Shown: piece by piece, positions 34,046 to 43,736 of the stretch
How positions within the stretch are numbered: the stretch's first letter is position 1
How the letters are laid out: every line of letters begins with the position of its first letter
Source: Robiginitalea biformata HTCC2501
GTDB lineage: Bacteria > Bacteroidota > Bacteroidia > Flavobacteriales > Flavobacteriaceae
DNA: 64,000 nt
Reading direction: 5' to 3'
Assembly (NCBI RefSeq): GCF_000024125.1
Contig: NC_013222.1
Location: 372,001 to 436,000 of the forward strand
The notes under the pieces: model-generated
Told to the model about the DNA's origin: nothing
Databases searched by the model: none
Seen by the model: only the letters and a program-made list of their open reading frames with translations
Translations under genes and position numbers: made by a program

Positions 34046-35965
34046 ATGAAACGACTCTTCCTTCTCCTCGTCCTCTGCCTGCTCGCCCTTCCCGCCCACA
34101 GCAGCGAACCCATCGACTCCGTTTACCTCCGCCAGCACTACGACCTGGCCGAATACCACATCCCCATGCGGGATGGGGTGGAACTGTTTACGGTGGTCTA
34201 CACGCCGAAAGACCAAAGCCGGACCTATCCGATCCTGCTTAACCGCACCTGTTATAACGCCTCGAATTACTCCAATTACCAGGTGAACCGCTACCCTTCG
34301 GATTACCTGGTCCGGGACGGGTATATCCTGGCCTACCAGGATGTGCGGGGCCGGTACATGAGCGACGGCACCTTCGACAATATGACCCCGAATATCCCGG
34401 GAAACGACCCGGACGACCCGACTGCCATCGACGAAAGTTCGGATACCTACGACACCATTGAATGGCTGATAAACAACATCGGCAACAACAACGGACGCGT
34501 GGGCATGTACGGGGTGTCCTATCCGGGTTTTTACACGGCTGCCGCCCTCCCGGATGCCCACCCGGCCCTGAAAGCTTCCTCCCCTCAGGCGCCGATCTCG
34601 GATTTCTGGTTCGACGATTTCCACCACCAGGGGGCCTACCTCCAAAGCTATACGGCGGCCTTTGCCGTGTTCGGATACCAGAAGGAAGAACGGACCCGGG
34701 AACCCTGGTACCGGGACAAGATCATGCGTTTTTACGGGGAGCCGGCCAGCGACGGGTACGATTTTTACCTGCGAAAAGGCCCGTTAAAAAATATCACCGA
34801 ACAATTCCACCACGATAATTTCTTCTGGGAACAAATCGTGGAACACCCGAATTACGACGACTTCTGGCAAAAACGGAATATCCTGCCCCACCTGCGCGGG
34901 ATCGACCATGCGGTGATGACCGTCGGGGGGTGGTTCGACGCCGAGGACCTGTACGGGCCGCTGAATATCTACAAAACCATCGAGGCCCACAACCCGCAAG
35001 CGAAGAACACCCTGGTGATGGGACCCTGGGACCACGGGGGCTGGACGCGGGAGCGCGGGCAGACCACCCATAACCACATCTATTTCGGCGACAGCATTTC
35101 CACGCACTATCAAAAGGAAATCGAACGGCAATTCTTCAACTACCACCTCAAGGACGAGGGCACCCTGACCCTCCCCGAGGCCTATATGTTCGATACGGGC
35201 ACCAAGCAGTGGAGGAGCTTTGATCAGTGGCCCCCGAAAGACGTGGCGCCGCTCTCCCTGTATTTCGGGGAAAACGGGACGCTTTCCCTGGACAGCCCAA
35301 CGGACCCCGATGCCGTGTTCTCCTATACCAGCGACCCGGACAAGCCGGTTCCGTATACCTCCCAGACCGAGGGGCTCACCTTTACGCCCCGCCGGTTCAT
35401 GAGCGACGACCAGCGGTTTGCCTCCCGCAGGCCCGATGTGCTCACCTTTGAGACTGAGCCCCTGGAGGACCCGCGGACCATCGCCGGGGAAATCCTGGCC
35501 AAACTACAGGTATCCATGACGGGCAGCGATGCGGATTTTGTGGTGAAACTCATCGACGTGTATCCCCAGGACCACGAAAACTACGAGCACAACCCGGGAA
35601 ACATCGTCATGGGCGGGTACCAGCAACTCGTTCGTTCCGAGGTATTCCGCGGCAGGTTCCGCAACAGTTTTGAACACCCGGAGCCCTTTGTGCCCGGGGA
35701 GGTATCCGAGGTAAATTTCCGGTTGCAGGATGTGCTGCACACCTTTAAGGAGGGCCACCGGATCATGATACAGATTCACAGTACCTGGTTTCCCTATATC
35801 GACCGGAACCCACAGAAATATGTGGACAACATCTACAAGGCCGACGAGGAGGATTTTATCAAATCCACCATCAGCGTCCACGGGAGCTCGGTGATTGAAG
35901 CGGGCGGCAAGGTGGGCGAAGCCGGCCCGGTGGAAGTCCGTTTCGAATCGTTTATACGCGATTAA
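34046..35965 (+). CDS. CocE/NonD-family hydrolase (X-Pro dipeptidyl-peptidase-like)
   Basis: A 639-residue exported alpha/beta hydrolase. The signal peptide (residues 1-19) ends LPAHSSEP. The catalytic domain opens YHIPMRDGVELFTVVYTP, typical of the S15/CocE group; the nucleophile is S158 in YGVSYPGFY; the catalytic aspartate and histidine are likely in the later WFDAEDLYG and GPWDHGGW segments. A C-terminal jelly-roll domain (about 410-639, with LSLYFGENGTLSL and DFVVKLIDVYP) matches the family. It may cleave peptides or amide/ester bonds such as acylated beta-lactam-like compounds. It is monocistronic. Confidence 0.93.
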   Translation: MKRLFLLLVLCLLALPAHSSEPIDSVYLRQHYDLAEYHIPMRDGVELFTVVYTPKDQSRTYPILLNRTCYNASNYSNYQVNRYPSDYLVRDGYILAYQDVRGRYMSDGTFDNMTPNIPGNDPDDPTAIDESSDTYDTIEWLINNIGNNNGRVGMYGVSYPGFYTAAALPDAHPALKASSPQAPISDFWFDDFHHQGAYLQSYTAAFAVFGYQKEERTREPWYRDKIMRFYGEPASDGYDFYLRKGPLKNITEQFHHDNFFWEQIVEHPNYDDFWQKRNILPHLRGIDHAVMTVGGWFDAEDLYGPLNIYKTIEAHNPQAKNTLVMGPWDHGGWTRERGQTTHNHIYFGDSISTHYQKEIERQFFNYHLKDEGTLTLPEAYMFDTGTKQWRSFDQWPPKDVAPLSLYFGENGTLSLDSPTDPDAVFSYTSDPDKPVPYTSQTEGLTFTPRRFMSDDQRFASRRPDVLTFETEPLEDPRTIAGEILAKLQVSMTGSDADFVVKLIDVYPQDHENYEHNPGNIVMGGYQQLVRSEVFRGRFRNSFEHPEPFVPGEVSEVNFRLQDVLHTFKEGHRIMIQIHSTWFPYIDRNPQKYVDNIYKADEEDFIKSTISVHGSSVIEAGGKVGEAGPVEVRFESFIRD

Positions 35966-36062
35966 ATCGCGACCCGGGACCGACCGGGATTAGGCTACTG
36001 CCCTGAACCGAATGGGCTTCCCGGGGCCACGGCCAGGGGAAATTATTATGCCCCGTGAAAAT

Positions 36063-36722
36063 TTAAAGGGATTTCAGGTCTTTGATGACCGTAAACGCAT
36101 TGTCTACCTGATCCTCGTCCACGAGGATGGTAAATTCATTCGTGGTGGAGATCACCTCGTAGAGTACGATGCCCTCCCAGGCCAGGCGCTGGAAAATAAA
36201 GTAATAGATACCGGGGACCGAAACATTCTCCGCAGGCAGTTTTACGGTGATGGACGAGAGGTTTTCGGCCTTTTGAGTTTGCCGCTCGGCGCTGAAAACA
36301 TCTTCCACTACGTCGTCCAGGCTGTTGCTGACCACGATGTTTAATTCATTGACCCCCCGGGACGAGGTATAGAAAACATCCTTGTTCTTGTTAACCACCT
36401 CCAGCAGGCGCCCCTGGTTGCGGAGGATCGTATCCGAAATCAGGAAGGTAAAATCGGTCAGGGAGGACCTGACAGTTATTTCCCCGATATTCTTCAGCAC
36501 TTTGACAATCCGGTGGGTGGCCCGGAACTCCAGGTCGTCGGAGAGTCTTTTCAGGGCCATCACAATGGCCCCGTTTCGCACTTCCTTGCCCAACTGGGCT
36601 TCGATCTCGGGGCGAACCTGGCGGGAAAGCGAAGTCAGGTTGATGATGCCCTGGGCCAGCGCGGTCTGCAGGAAGGGTTTCTTTTTGATGTAGTGCTCGA
36701 CGACGGAGGAAATCGTTTTCAT
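36063..36722 (-). CDS. ACT-domain regulatory protein with winged-helix-like N-terminus
   Basis: A 219-residue protein. Residues 1-75 look like a winged-helix (VVEHYIKKKPFLQTALAQG, IEAQLGKEVRNGAIVMALKRL). The rest holds two ACT-like beta-alpha-beta units: ISSITVKLPAENVSVPGIYYF and FTILVDEDQVDNAFTVIKDL, the latter close to the C-terminal ACT of aspartate kinases. There is no kinase domain, so it is a free-standing amino-acid-sensing regulator. I start at the ATG at 36722 because the longer frame to 36827 would cross the promoter box at 36774-36781 and yraN's stop. The ligand is unknown. Confidence 0.8.
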   Translation of the reverse strand: MKTISSVVEHYIKKKPFLQTALAQGIINLTSLSRQVRPEIEAQLGKEVRNGAIVMALKRLSDDLEFRATHRIVKVLKNIGEITVRSSLTDFTFLISDTILRNQGRLLEVVNKNKDVFYTSSRGVNELNIVVSNSLDDVVEDVFSAERQTQKAENLSSITVKLPAENVSVPGIYYFIFQRLAWEGIVLYEVISTTNEFTILVDEDQVDNAFTVIKDLKSL

Positions 36723-36773
36723 GTCAGTCTGCTTAATTCGTTGATTACTGGTTGATTGGTTACTTATCAGGAA

Positions 36774-36781
36774 CAAACATA
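36774..36781 (-). promoter_or_regulatory. Promoter box TATGTTTG for the ACT-domain gene
   Basis: Exact TAnnTTTG match on the minus strand, 51 bases before the ATG at 36722. It separates this gene from yraN upstream. Confidence 0.6.
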
Positions 36782-36804
36782 ACAATTTGTTACAAAACAA
36801 ACAA

Positions 36805-37191
36805 CTATTGAAAAAAGTAAAATGCATCTTCCAGATGGACCAGCCGATACCCCTCGCGCAAACGGATTACCTGGATAATGTCGAACCGGACTTCCGCCCG
36901 TAGGCCGTTACTGCGGACATAATGGTCGGCAGCCCGCACGAGCCGGGCTATTTTTGACCTGGGGATGCTTCGGGAAAGCGCCTCGTAAAATGCCCGGGTA
37001 CGGGTTTTCACTTCGATGACCACCAGGACCCCTTCCCTGAAGGCCAATACGTCAATTTCAGCCCGTCGGTACCGGTAATTCCGGCACAGGATCCGGTAAC
37101 CCGACGCGAGCAGATAGCGGACGGCATAGTCCTCCCCTTCCCGGCCGATGTCGCAGGTGGTCTCCTCTGGCATGTTCTGGTTGGGTTTCAA
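36805..37191 (-). CDS. YraN-family (UPF0102) endonuclease-like protein
   Basis: A 128-residue protein of the UPF0102/YraN family, which has a restriction-endonuclease-like fold. The signature GREGEDYAVRYLLASGYRIL (about 16-35) is followed by the catalytic-type acidic patch RRAEIDVLAFREG with E and D and the ExK motif VVIEVKTRTR (about 57-66). A nuclease role in Holliday-junction-like DNA has been suggested for the family, but activity is not proven. It is transcribed toward the ACT-domain gene. Confidence 0.92.
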   Translation of the reverse strand: MKPNQNMPEETTCDIGREGEDYAVRYLLASGYRILCRNYRYRRAEIDVLAFREGVLVVIEVKTRTRAFYEALSRSIPRSKIARLVRAADHYVRSNGLRAEVRFDIIQVIRLREGYRLVHLEDAFYFFQ

Positions 37192-37390
37192 TAAACGTAC
37201 AACCCGCGGATTGTGAATATTTTGTGCATTTCATCGAAAAAATATGCCGTTTACCGCAATTCTCAAGCATTCCCCTTACTTTGAGACCGCAATACAACGA
37301 AAATAGTTTCTATGCGATACTAAGCAGATTGTAAGCGCGTTAAGAATTTGCCCCCTAAACACATGAACGTTCTTAAAGCCTACAACTACT

Positions 37391-38899
37391 ATGGAATACT
37401 TCGTGAACTGCAATACGGCCCCCCTTACGCCGTATGCACCCCCCCTGGACAAAACCCGGGTGGAACACCTGTTTAGACGGGCCGGCTTCAGCGCTTCGGT
37501 GCAGACAGTGGACCAATCGGTGGGCCAGACTGCCGGGACGCTGGTGGACAGCCTGGTTAACGACGCCCTGGCCCTCCCGCCACTACCGGCTCCTGCCTGG
37601 CAGGATTGGAACCGGGCCAACTACCCGGCCGACGACGATGCGGCCGGACCCATCATCCGCAGCCAGCGGGATTCCTGGCGCCTGGATTACACCCAGGCCC
37701 TGTTGGACAATAACCTGAGGGACCGGATGAGTTTCTTCTGGAGCAACCACTTTGTTACGGAGCTCGAGATTTACGAGAGTCCTTCGTACCTGTATTACTA
37801 TACGGATTGCCTGCAGCGTAATGCCCTGGGCAATTTCAAGACATTCGTCAGCGAAATAGGCTTAACCTACGCCATGCTGTATTACCTGGACGGGGTTTAC
37901 AACAACGGGGACAACCCGAACGAAAACTACGCCCGGGAGCTGTACGAACTTTTCACCCTGGGAGAGGGCAACGGCTACACGGAACAGGATATTATCGAAA
38001 CCGCACGGGCCCTGAGTGGGTATACCGAACGGGGCGAGGAGCGCTGGGACCCGGTGATTTTTGACATCACTACCTTTGACCCGGGGGTAAAGACCATCCT
38101 CGGCCAATCCGGGACCTGGGGGTACGACGACGTCATCGATATCCTCTTTGAGCAGCGGCCCAACGAAATTGCCACATTCATCTGCCGGAAAATCTACGAG
38201 TTCCTGGTTCACCCGGATTCCAATGATGCCACCGGAAATGCAGAGGCCATCATTTCCGGGATGGCCACTACGTTTATCTCCAACAATTTTGAACTGGCCC
38301 CGGTTGTTTCCCAACTGCTGAAAAGCCAGCATTTCTTTGACGACAACGCCATTGGCGTAATTATCAAGAGCCCGTTTGATTACTATCTCAATTTTATCAA
38401 CGAAACGGGTTTTGGCTACGACGACACAAACCTGTCCTTTGCACTGGAGTCCTCCCGCCTTATCGGGCAGGAGCTTTTTGAACCGGTGGACGTAGCCGGT
38501 TGGCAACGCGACCGCCAGTGGATCAACACGAATTTCATTATCGGCCGCTGGCTGACCATCGAAGTGATGATCCAGGGTTTCTTCCAGGCCAACCAGGAAC
38601 AATTCCGGACCCTGGCCATGGATGCCGTGGGCCCGGCAGACAGCAATACGAGCAACCCGGAAACCGTCGTGCGCGCCCTGGTAGACAAGTTCCTCCCCAA
38701 AGGACTCCTGACACCCCAGGATTTTGAGAACGCCATGGACGTCTTTAAGATCGACGATGTCCCTGAAAACTACTACGGGTCCGATAACATCCCCGGGGGC
38801 CTCGGCCTCTGGATGCTCGCGGTCAGCCCCGAAGTCCCACAGCAGGTTTTCCTGCTGCTGATGTACCTCTCACGGCAACCCGAATTTCAACTCAAATAA
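37391..38899 (+). CDS. DUF1800 family protein
   Basis: A 502-residue protein of the DUF1800 family, typically paired with DUF1501 and thought to work with it at or outside the cell surface. Family blocks are visible as VEHLFRRAGFSASVQTVDQS, FFWSNHFVTELEIYESPSYL, YARELYELFTLGEGNGYTEQ and FICRKIYEFLVHPDSNDA. The DUF1800 core includes HxxxxP-like and DNPNENYARELYEL segments whose role is unknown. No clear signal peptide at the ATG at 37391, so export may rely on the DUF1501 partner or on an unseen start. It is nine bases upstream of the DUF1501 gene. Confidence 0.9.
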   Translation: MEYFVNCNTAPLTPYAPPLDKTRVEHLFRRAGFSASVQTVDQSVGQTAGTLVDSLVNDALALPPLPAPAWQDWNRANYPADDDAAGPIIRSQRDSWRLDYTQALLDNNLRDRMSFFWSNHFVTELEIYESPSYLYYYTDCLQRNALGNFKTFVSEIGLTYAMLYYLDGVYNNGDNPNENYARELYELFTLGEGNGYTEQDIIETARALSGYTERGEERWDPVIFDITTFDPGVKTILGQSGTWGYDDVIDILFEQRPNEIATFICRKIYEFLVHPDSNDATGNAEAIISGMATTFISNNFELAPVVSQLLKSQHFFDDNAIGVIIKSPFDYYLNFINETGFGYDDTNLSFALESSRLIGQELFEPVDVAGWQRDRQWINTNFIIGRWLTIEVMIQGFFQANQEQFRTLAMDAVGPADSNTSNPETVVRALVDKFLPKGLLTPQDFENAMDVFKIDDVPENYYGSDNIPGGLGLWMLAVSPEVPQQVFLLLMYLSRQPEFQLK

Positions 38900-38908
38900 C
38901 CTACGACT

Positions 38909-40606
38909 ATGTGCAATAATCATATACCGCTTCCCAAAGACCCCCAGAGTGCCCACGACAAGGAGCACATTGTCTGGAGCCGCCGCTCATTTTTACAGGC
39001 ATTAGGCATTGCCGGGTCAGGGTCCATGATGCTTGGCAGCAACATGCTCAGCGCATCGGCCCCATCCCCACTGACTGCGGCAATCGCCAATGCCCCGGGC
39101 GACGGAATCCTCATCCTGATCCGCCTCTCCGGCGGGAATGACGGCCTGAGCACGGTAATCCCCATTGAACAGTACGACACCTATGCAAATGCGCGGCCAA
39201 ACATCTATATCCCGGAAAGCAAGGTCCTGAAACTGACCGACGAATTCGGGGTGCCTTCCTATATGCAAGCCCTGGAGGAAATGTGGGGCGAGGGGTCTTT
39301 CAAGGCCGTCCACGGAGTCGGTTATGAAAACCAGAGCCTCTCCCACTTTACCGGTTCGGATATCTATGCGAACACAGACCTGACAACCACCGGGTTTTCC
39401 GGGTTGGATACCGGTTGGATGGGGCGCTACTTTGAAAACATCTACCCGGATTACCTGATCAACCCGCCGGCAGCCCCGGCCGCCATCCAGATCGGGCAGT
39501 ACGGCAATCTGGTTTTCCAGGGGGAAGAGACGAATTACGCCTTTGTCGCCTCGAACATCAACCAGCTGGAGGAAATTGCCGAAACCGGCGTACAGTACAG
39601 CCTGGATGCCGCCCTGTTTGACAATTGCATGTACGGCGACCAGCTCCGGTTCCTGCGCGGGGTGGCCAACACCACCTACGAATATTCCGGGCTGATCCAC
39701 GAAGCCTATATGCGCGGCCAGAACCAGGTGGAATACCAGGACAACGGCTTTGCCCGGCAGCTGGCCCTTTTGGCCCGCCTGATCAAGGGGAACCTGGGTA
39801 CCCGGGTCTACATGATCTCCATGGGCGGTTTTGATACCCACGGGAACCAGCCCCTGATCCACGAACGCCTGATGACCAACCTGTCGGTAGCCGTCAAGGA
39901 CTTCTATGAGGACCTGACCTTTACCGAGCAGGACGACAAGGTGCTCAGCATGACTTTCTCTGAGTTTGGCCGCCGGATCTACGAAAACGGGTCCAACGGC
40001 ACCGACCACGGGAAGGCTGCCCCCACCTTATTCTTTGGTGCCGGCCTGAACGGCAGCGCCTTTGTGGGCGACCACCCCTCCCTGGACGACCCGAACAGCC
40101 GGGGGAACCTGGAGTACACCATGGATTTCCGCGACCTGTACGCCACGGTCCTGGCCGAATGGCTGTGCGTGGATATCCCGCTGGTGGAGCAACACCTGCT
40201 GGGGCATGCCTACAACCCGGTGAACCTCGGGTTCAATTGTTCCGGGGTGGACTTCGACGATATCGCTTACAGCGACCAACCCCCTACACCCCCGACGCCC
40301 GGGGACGGCACCCCGGGAGACGAACCTACGCCTGAAGAGATCGAAGCCATCGTCCACAAGCCCTATTACCCGACGGAATCCAACCCGCACATCCACGTGG
40401 AGATGCCCTTCAGCGCCCATATCGATATCTCGCTCTACAACATACTCGGGCAGAAAATCGCAACCCTCTTCAACGAAATGGTCTTTGAGGGCAGCCTGGA
40501 GATCAACGTCCGCGACCGGGTGCCGCGCCACCTGGCAACCGGCAAGTACATCTACCGGATCGGCGTACAGGACCGCCACCTGGCCAAATCGATCATGGTG
40601 GCCTGA
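38909..40606 (+). CDS. DUF1501 protein with Tat signal and T9SS-like C-terminal domain
   Basis: A 565-residue exported protein. Residues 20-40 contain the twin-arginine signal SRRSFLQALGIAGSGSMMLG, so it crosses the inner membrane folded. The DUF1501 core, related to alkaline-phosphatase/sulfatase folds, has IRLSGGNDGLSTVIP (about 72-86), VHGVGYENQSLSHFTGSDIY and GGFDTHGNQPLIHERL. A Pro/Thr-rich linker (about 455-475, PTPPTPGDGTPGDEPTPEE) leads to a C-terminal domain ISLYNILGQKIATLFNE and LATGKYIYRIGV that reads as a T9SS sorting domain. Tat export followed by T9SS is unusual. It forms a pair with DUF1800. Confidence 0.9.
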   Translation: MCNNHIPLPKDPQSAHDKEHIVWSRRSFLQALGIAGSGSMMLGSNMLSASAPSPLTAAIANAPGDGILILIRLSGGNDGLSTVIPIEQYDTYANARPNIYIPESKVLKLTDEFGVPSYMQALEEMWGEGSFKAVHGVGYENQSLSHFTGSDIYANTDLTTTGFSGLDTGWMGRYFENIYPDYLINPPAAPAAIQIGQYGNLVFQGEETNYAFVASNINQLEEIAETGVQYSLDAALFDNCMYGDQLRFLRGVANTTYEYSGLIHEAYMRGQNQVEYQDNGFARQLALLARLIKGNLGTRVYMISMGGFDTHGNQPLIHERLMTNLSVAVKDFYEDLTFTEQDDKVLSMTFSEFGRRIYENGSNGTDHGKAAPTLFFGAGLNGSAFVGDHPSLDDPNSRGNLEYTMDFRDLYATVLAEWLCVDIPLVEQHLLGHAYNPVNLGFNCSGVDFDDIAYSDQPPTPPTPGDGTPGDEPTPEEIEAIVHKPYYPTESNPHIHVEMPFSAHIDISLYNILGQKIATLFNEMVFEGSLEINVRDRVPRHLATGKYIYRIGVQDRHLAKSIMVA

Positions 40607-40630
40607 TCCCCCGCCCGCGGCAAGATTAAT

Positions 40631-40692
40631 GCCCCCGGACACTGGACGCCCCGGATATTCATATCTGTCCAGTGTCACGGGGGCTTTTCTTT
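40631..40692 (+). terminator. Strong intrinsic terminator after the DUF1501 gene
   Basis: GCCCCCGGACACTGGAC (40631-40647) pairs with GTCCAGTGTCACGGGGGC (40667-40684) with one bulged base, followed by TTTTCTTTT. The stem is 17 bp. It ends the DUF1800-DUF1501 transcript before metG. Confidence 0.9.
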
Positions 40693-40702
40693 TGATGACG
40701 GG

Positions 40703-40735
40703 TTTGCCGGCACCGGTTTAATTTGGTTATTTTTG
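40703..40735 (+). promoter_or_regulatory. Promoter of metG (TTTG-N21-TATTTTTG)
   Basis: A TTTG at 40703-40706 and TATTTTTG at 40728-40735 fit the Bacteroidota -33/-7 pair. The -7 box ends 18 bases before the ATG at 40754. It lies just after the terminator. Confidence 0.7.
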
Positions 40736-40753
40736 TGGCTTAACCAAACGCCT

Positions 40754-42829
40754 ATGTCCGACGCGAAAGGCTCCTTTGAGAGGACCACGATTACCGCCGC
40801 CCTCCCCTATACGAATGGCCCGATCCACATTGGCCACCTGGCCGGGGTCTACGTCCCGGCAGACATATACAGCCGGTACCTGAGGCTCCGTGGCGAAGAA
40901 GTACTGTTTGTCTGCGGCAGCGACGAACACGGGGTGGCGATCCCGATGAAAGCCGGTAGGGAAGGCATTTCCCCCAAAGAGCTCATCGACAAATACGATG
41001 CGCTGATCCGCGAGTCCTTTGAGGCCTTCGGCATCGCCTTCGACAATTATTCCCGTACCTCCGCCCCCATCCACCGCGAAACCGCCTCGGCATTTTTTAC
41101 CAAACTCCACGACCAGGGCGATTTTGAGGAGCAGGTAACCGACCAGCTCTTCGACCCGGAGGCCGGGCAATTCCTGGCAGATCGTTTTGTGGTGGGAACC
41201 TGTCCGAAATGCGGGCACACGGAAGCCTATGGGGACCAGTGCGAAAACTGCGGCTCCTCCCTGAATGCGACAGACCTGATCGACCCCCGGTCTGCAATTA
41301 GCGGGGCCCAACCGGTCCTAAAGCAGACCCGGCATTGGTTTTTACCCCTGGACCGCTATGAGGGCTTCCTCAGGACGTGGATCCTCGATGGCCATAAAAA
41401 CGACTGGAAACCTAACGTCTACGGACAATGCAAGTCCTGGATTGACGAAGGACTGAAACCCCGTGCTGTAACCCGCGACCTGGAATGGGGCATCCCGGTT
41501 CCCCTGGAAGGGGCTGAAGGGAAAGTACTTTACGTATGGTTCGATGCGCCCATCGGCTATATTTCTTCCACCCGGGAATGGGCCCGGCGGGAAGGCGCGG
41601 ATTGGGAAATCTGGTGGAAGGACCCCGGTACCCGGCTGCTGCACTTTATCGGGAAGGACAACATTGTCTTCCACTGCATTATCTTCCCTTCCATGCTCAA
41701 GGCCCATGGAGATTTCATCCTGCCCGAAAATGTACCGGCTAACGAATTCCTGAACCTGGAGGGGCAGAAGCTCTCCACTTCCAAAAACTGGGCGGTCTGG
41801 CTGCACGAGTACCTGGAGGAGTTCCCGGATATGCAGGATGTGCTCCGGTATGCGCTCACCGCAAATGCCCCGGAGACCAAGGACAACGACTTTACCTGGA
41901 AGGATTTCCAGGCCCGGAACAACAACGAGCTCGTAGCGATTTTCGGGAACTTTATCAACCGGGTGGCCGTACTGACGGATAAATACAAAGGCGGCCAGGT
42001 GCCCGCCCTGCAAAACCTCAGCGAAAACGACCGCAATACCCTGCATGCGATGCGGGCCTATCCCGCCCGGATTGCAGACTGCCTGGACCGGTTCCGGTTC
42101 CGTGAAGGCTCCCAGGAGTTGATGAACCTGGCACGCCTGGGCAATAAATACCTGGCGGACGAAGAGCCCTGGAAGGTGATCAAGGAAGACCCGGACCGGG
42201 TGGGCACCATCCTGGGGGTCGGGCTGCAGGTAGCGGCTGCCCTGGCCGTGCTCTGCGAACCCTTCCTCCCGTTTACCGCCGGACGGCTGCGGGAGATCCT
42301 GAATCTGGGCGCACTGGATTCCCCCCTGGAGTGGGAAGCCGTATCCCGGGAGGCAGTGTTGCTTCCCGCCGGGCACGCCATCGGGGAAACCCGCCTGTTG
42401 TTCCGAAAAATAGAAGACGCAGAAATCGAAAAACAACTGCAAAAACTACACGAGACGAAAAAACAGAACGAAATGGACAATTCTTCCGTAACCCCGCAAA
42501 AAGACACCATCCAGTACGACGATTTCACGAAACTCGACCTGCGCGTGGGCACCATCCTCGAAGCCGAGAAAATGCCGAAGGCGGACAAGCTCATCGTGAT
42601 GAAAGTGGATACGGGTATCGATACGCGGACCATCGTTTCGGGGATTGCCAAGCAATTTGCGCCTGAAGACCTCGTCGGGAAACAGGTAACCGTGCTGGTG
42701 AACCTGGCCCCCCGGCCGTTGCGCGGGGTGGAGAGCCAGGGGATGATCCTGCTCGCTGAGGATGCGGAGGGCAACCTCGTGTTCCTTACCCCCGAACAGG
42801 CCCTCGCCAACGGTTCGGTGATCAGCTGA
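40754..42829 (+). CDS. metG: Methionyl-tRNA synthetase
   Basis: A 691-residue class I synthetase that charges tRNA-Met. The HIGH motif is in [16 protein letters not shown]; the zinc knuckle is [19 protein letters not shown]; the KMSKS-equivalent loop is [15 protein letters not shown]. The anticodon-binding domain follows. The C-terminal tRNA-binding domain (Trbp111/EMAP-like) has [19 protein letters not shown]. The start is the ATG at 40754; a GTG at 40733 overlaps the promoter box and is rejected. Confidence 0.97.
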   Translation: MSDAKGSFERTTITAALPYTNGPIHIGHLAGVYVPADIYSRYLRLRGEEVLFVCGSDEHGVAIPMKAGREGISPKELIDKYDALIRESFEAFGIAFDNYSRTSAPIHRETASAFFTKLHDQGDFEEQVTDQLFDPEAGQFLADRFVVGTCPKCGHTEAYGDQCENCGSSLNATDLIDPRSAISGAQPVLKQTRHWFLPLDRYEGFLRTWILDGHKNDWKPNVYGQCKSWIDEGLKPRAVTRDLEWGIPVPLEGAEGKVLYVWFDAPIGYISSTREWARREGADWEIWWKDPGTRLLHFIGKDNIVFHCIIFPSMLKAHGDFILPENVPANEFLNLEGQKLSTSKNWAVWLHEYLEEFPDMQDVLRYALTANAPETKDNDFTWKDFQARNNNELVAIFGNFINRVAVLTDKYKGGQVPALQNLSENDRNTLHAMRAYPARIADCLDRFRFREGSQELMNLARLGNKYLADEEPWKVIKEDPDRVGTILGVGLQVAAALAVLCEPFLPFTAGRLREILNLGALDSPLEWEAVSREAVLLPAGHAIGETRLLFRKIEDAEIEKQLQKLHETKKQNEMDNSSVTPQKDTIQYDDFTKLDLRVGTILEAEKMPKADKLIVMKVDTGIDTRTIVSGIAKQFAPEDLVGKQVTVLVNLAPRPLRGVESQGMILLAEDAEGNLVFLTPEQALANGSVIS

Positions 42830-42833
42830 GGCC

Positions 42834-43736
42834 TTGCTGAAAATTGCCTTCCATCCCATCTATGCCCATCCGCTGCCGGAAGGCCACCGCTTCCCGATGC
42901 AGAAATACGAGCTCCTGCCCCAGCAGCTCCTGCACGAGGGTACTGCGGAGCATGAAAATTTTTTCACCCCCGGCCTCCCGGAGGATTCCGAAATTCTCAG
43001 GGCCCACGATGCCGCGTATTTTGAGGATTTACAAACCGGCCGCATCCCGCCACGGGAGATGCGCAAGGTGGGTTTTCCCTGGAGTGAGGCCCTGGTCCTG
43101 AGGGAGCGGACCATTGCACAGGGGACCATCCGATGTTGCCACTACGCCCTGGAGAACGGTGTTTCCATGAATATTGCCGGCGGCACCCACCACGCGTACC
43201 GGGACCGGGGGGAGGCATTCTGCATGCTCAACGATCAGGCCATCGGGGCCTGCCACCTGCTGGCAAACAACCTGGCCGAACGCATCCTGATGCTCGACCT
43301 GGATGTGCATCAGGGGAATGGAACCGCGGCAATATTCCGGGAGGAACCCCGGGTATTCACCTATTCCATGCACGGACAATCCAACTACCCGTTCCGCAAA
43401 GAAGTGTCTGACTGGGACGTCCCCCTGGCCAAACAAACCGGTGACACCGAGTACCTGACCACCCTGGAGACCCATCTTGAAAACTTGTACGCGCAAGTAC
43501 GGCCGGATTTTGTATTTTACCTCTGTGGAGTGGATGTCCTGGCCACCGATAAGCTGGGCACCCTTGCGCTGACCCCTGAAGGTTGCCGGCAGCGGGACGC
43601 AATGGTATTCCGGTGGTGCCGCAGCCATGGCCTTCCCGTTCAATGCAGTATGGGAGGTGGATACTCCCCCCAGATACGCACAATTGTGGAGGCCCACGCC
43701 CAAACGTTCCGAACCGCCCAAAGCCTGTATTTCTGA
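42834..43736 (+). CDS. Histone-deacetylase-superfamily amidohydrolase
   Basis: A 300-residue zinc-dependent deacetylase of the HDAC / acetoin-utilisation group. Zinc-site residues are visible in GGTHHAYRDRGEAFCMLND (two histidines, about 119-120) and LMLDLDVHQGNG with D and H (about 153-164), with a later aspartate in FYLCGVDVLATDKLG. Such proteins in bacteria remove acetyl groups from polyamines or from unknown amides. The start is a TTG at 42834, only four bases after the metG stop; no ATG gives the family N-terminus KIAFHPIYAHPLPEGH. It overlaps the PAP2 gene by one base. Confidence 0.9.
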   Translation: MLKIAFHPIYAHPLPEGHRFPMQKYELLPQQLLHEGTAEHENFFTPGLPEDSEILRAHDAAYFEDLQTGRIPPREMRKVGFPWSEALVLRERTIAQGTIRCCHYALENGVSMNIAGGTHHAYRDRGEAFCMLNDQAIGACHLLANNLAERILMLDLDVHQGNGTAAIFREEPRVFTYSMHGQSNYPFRKEVSDWDVPLAKQTGDTEYLTTLETHLENLYAQVRPDFVFYLCGVDVLATDKLGTLALTPEGCRQRDAMVFRWCRSHGLPVQCSMGGGYSPQIRTIVEAHAQTFRTAQSLYF

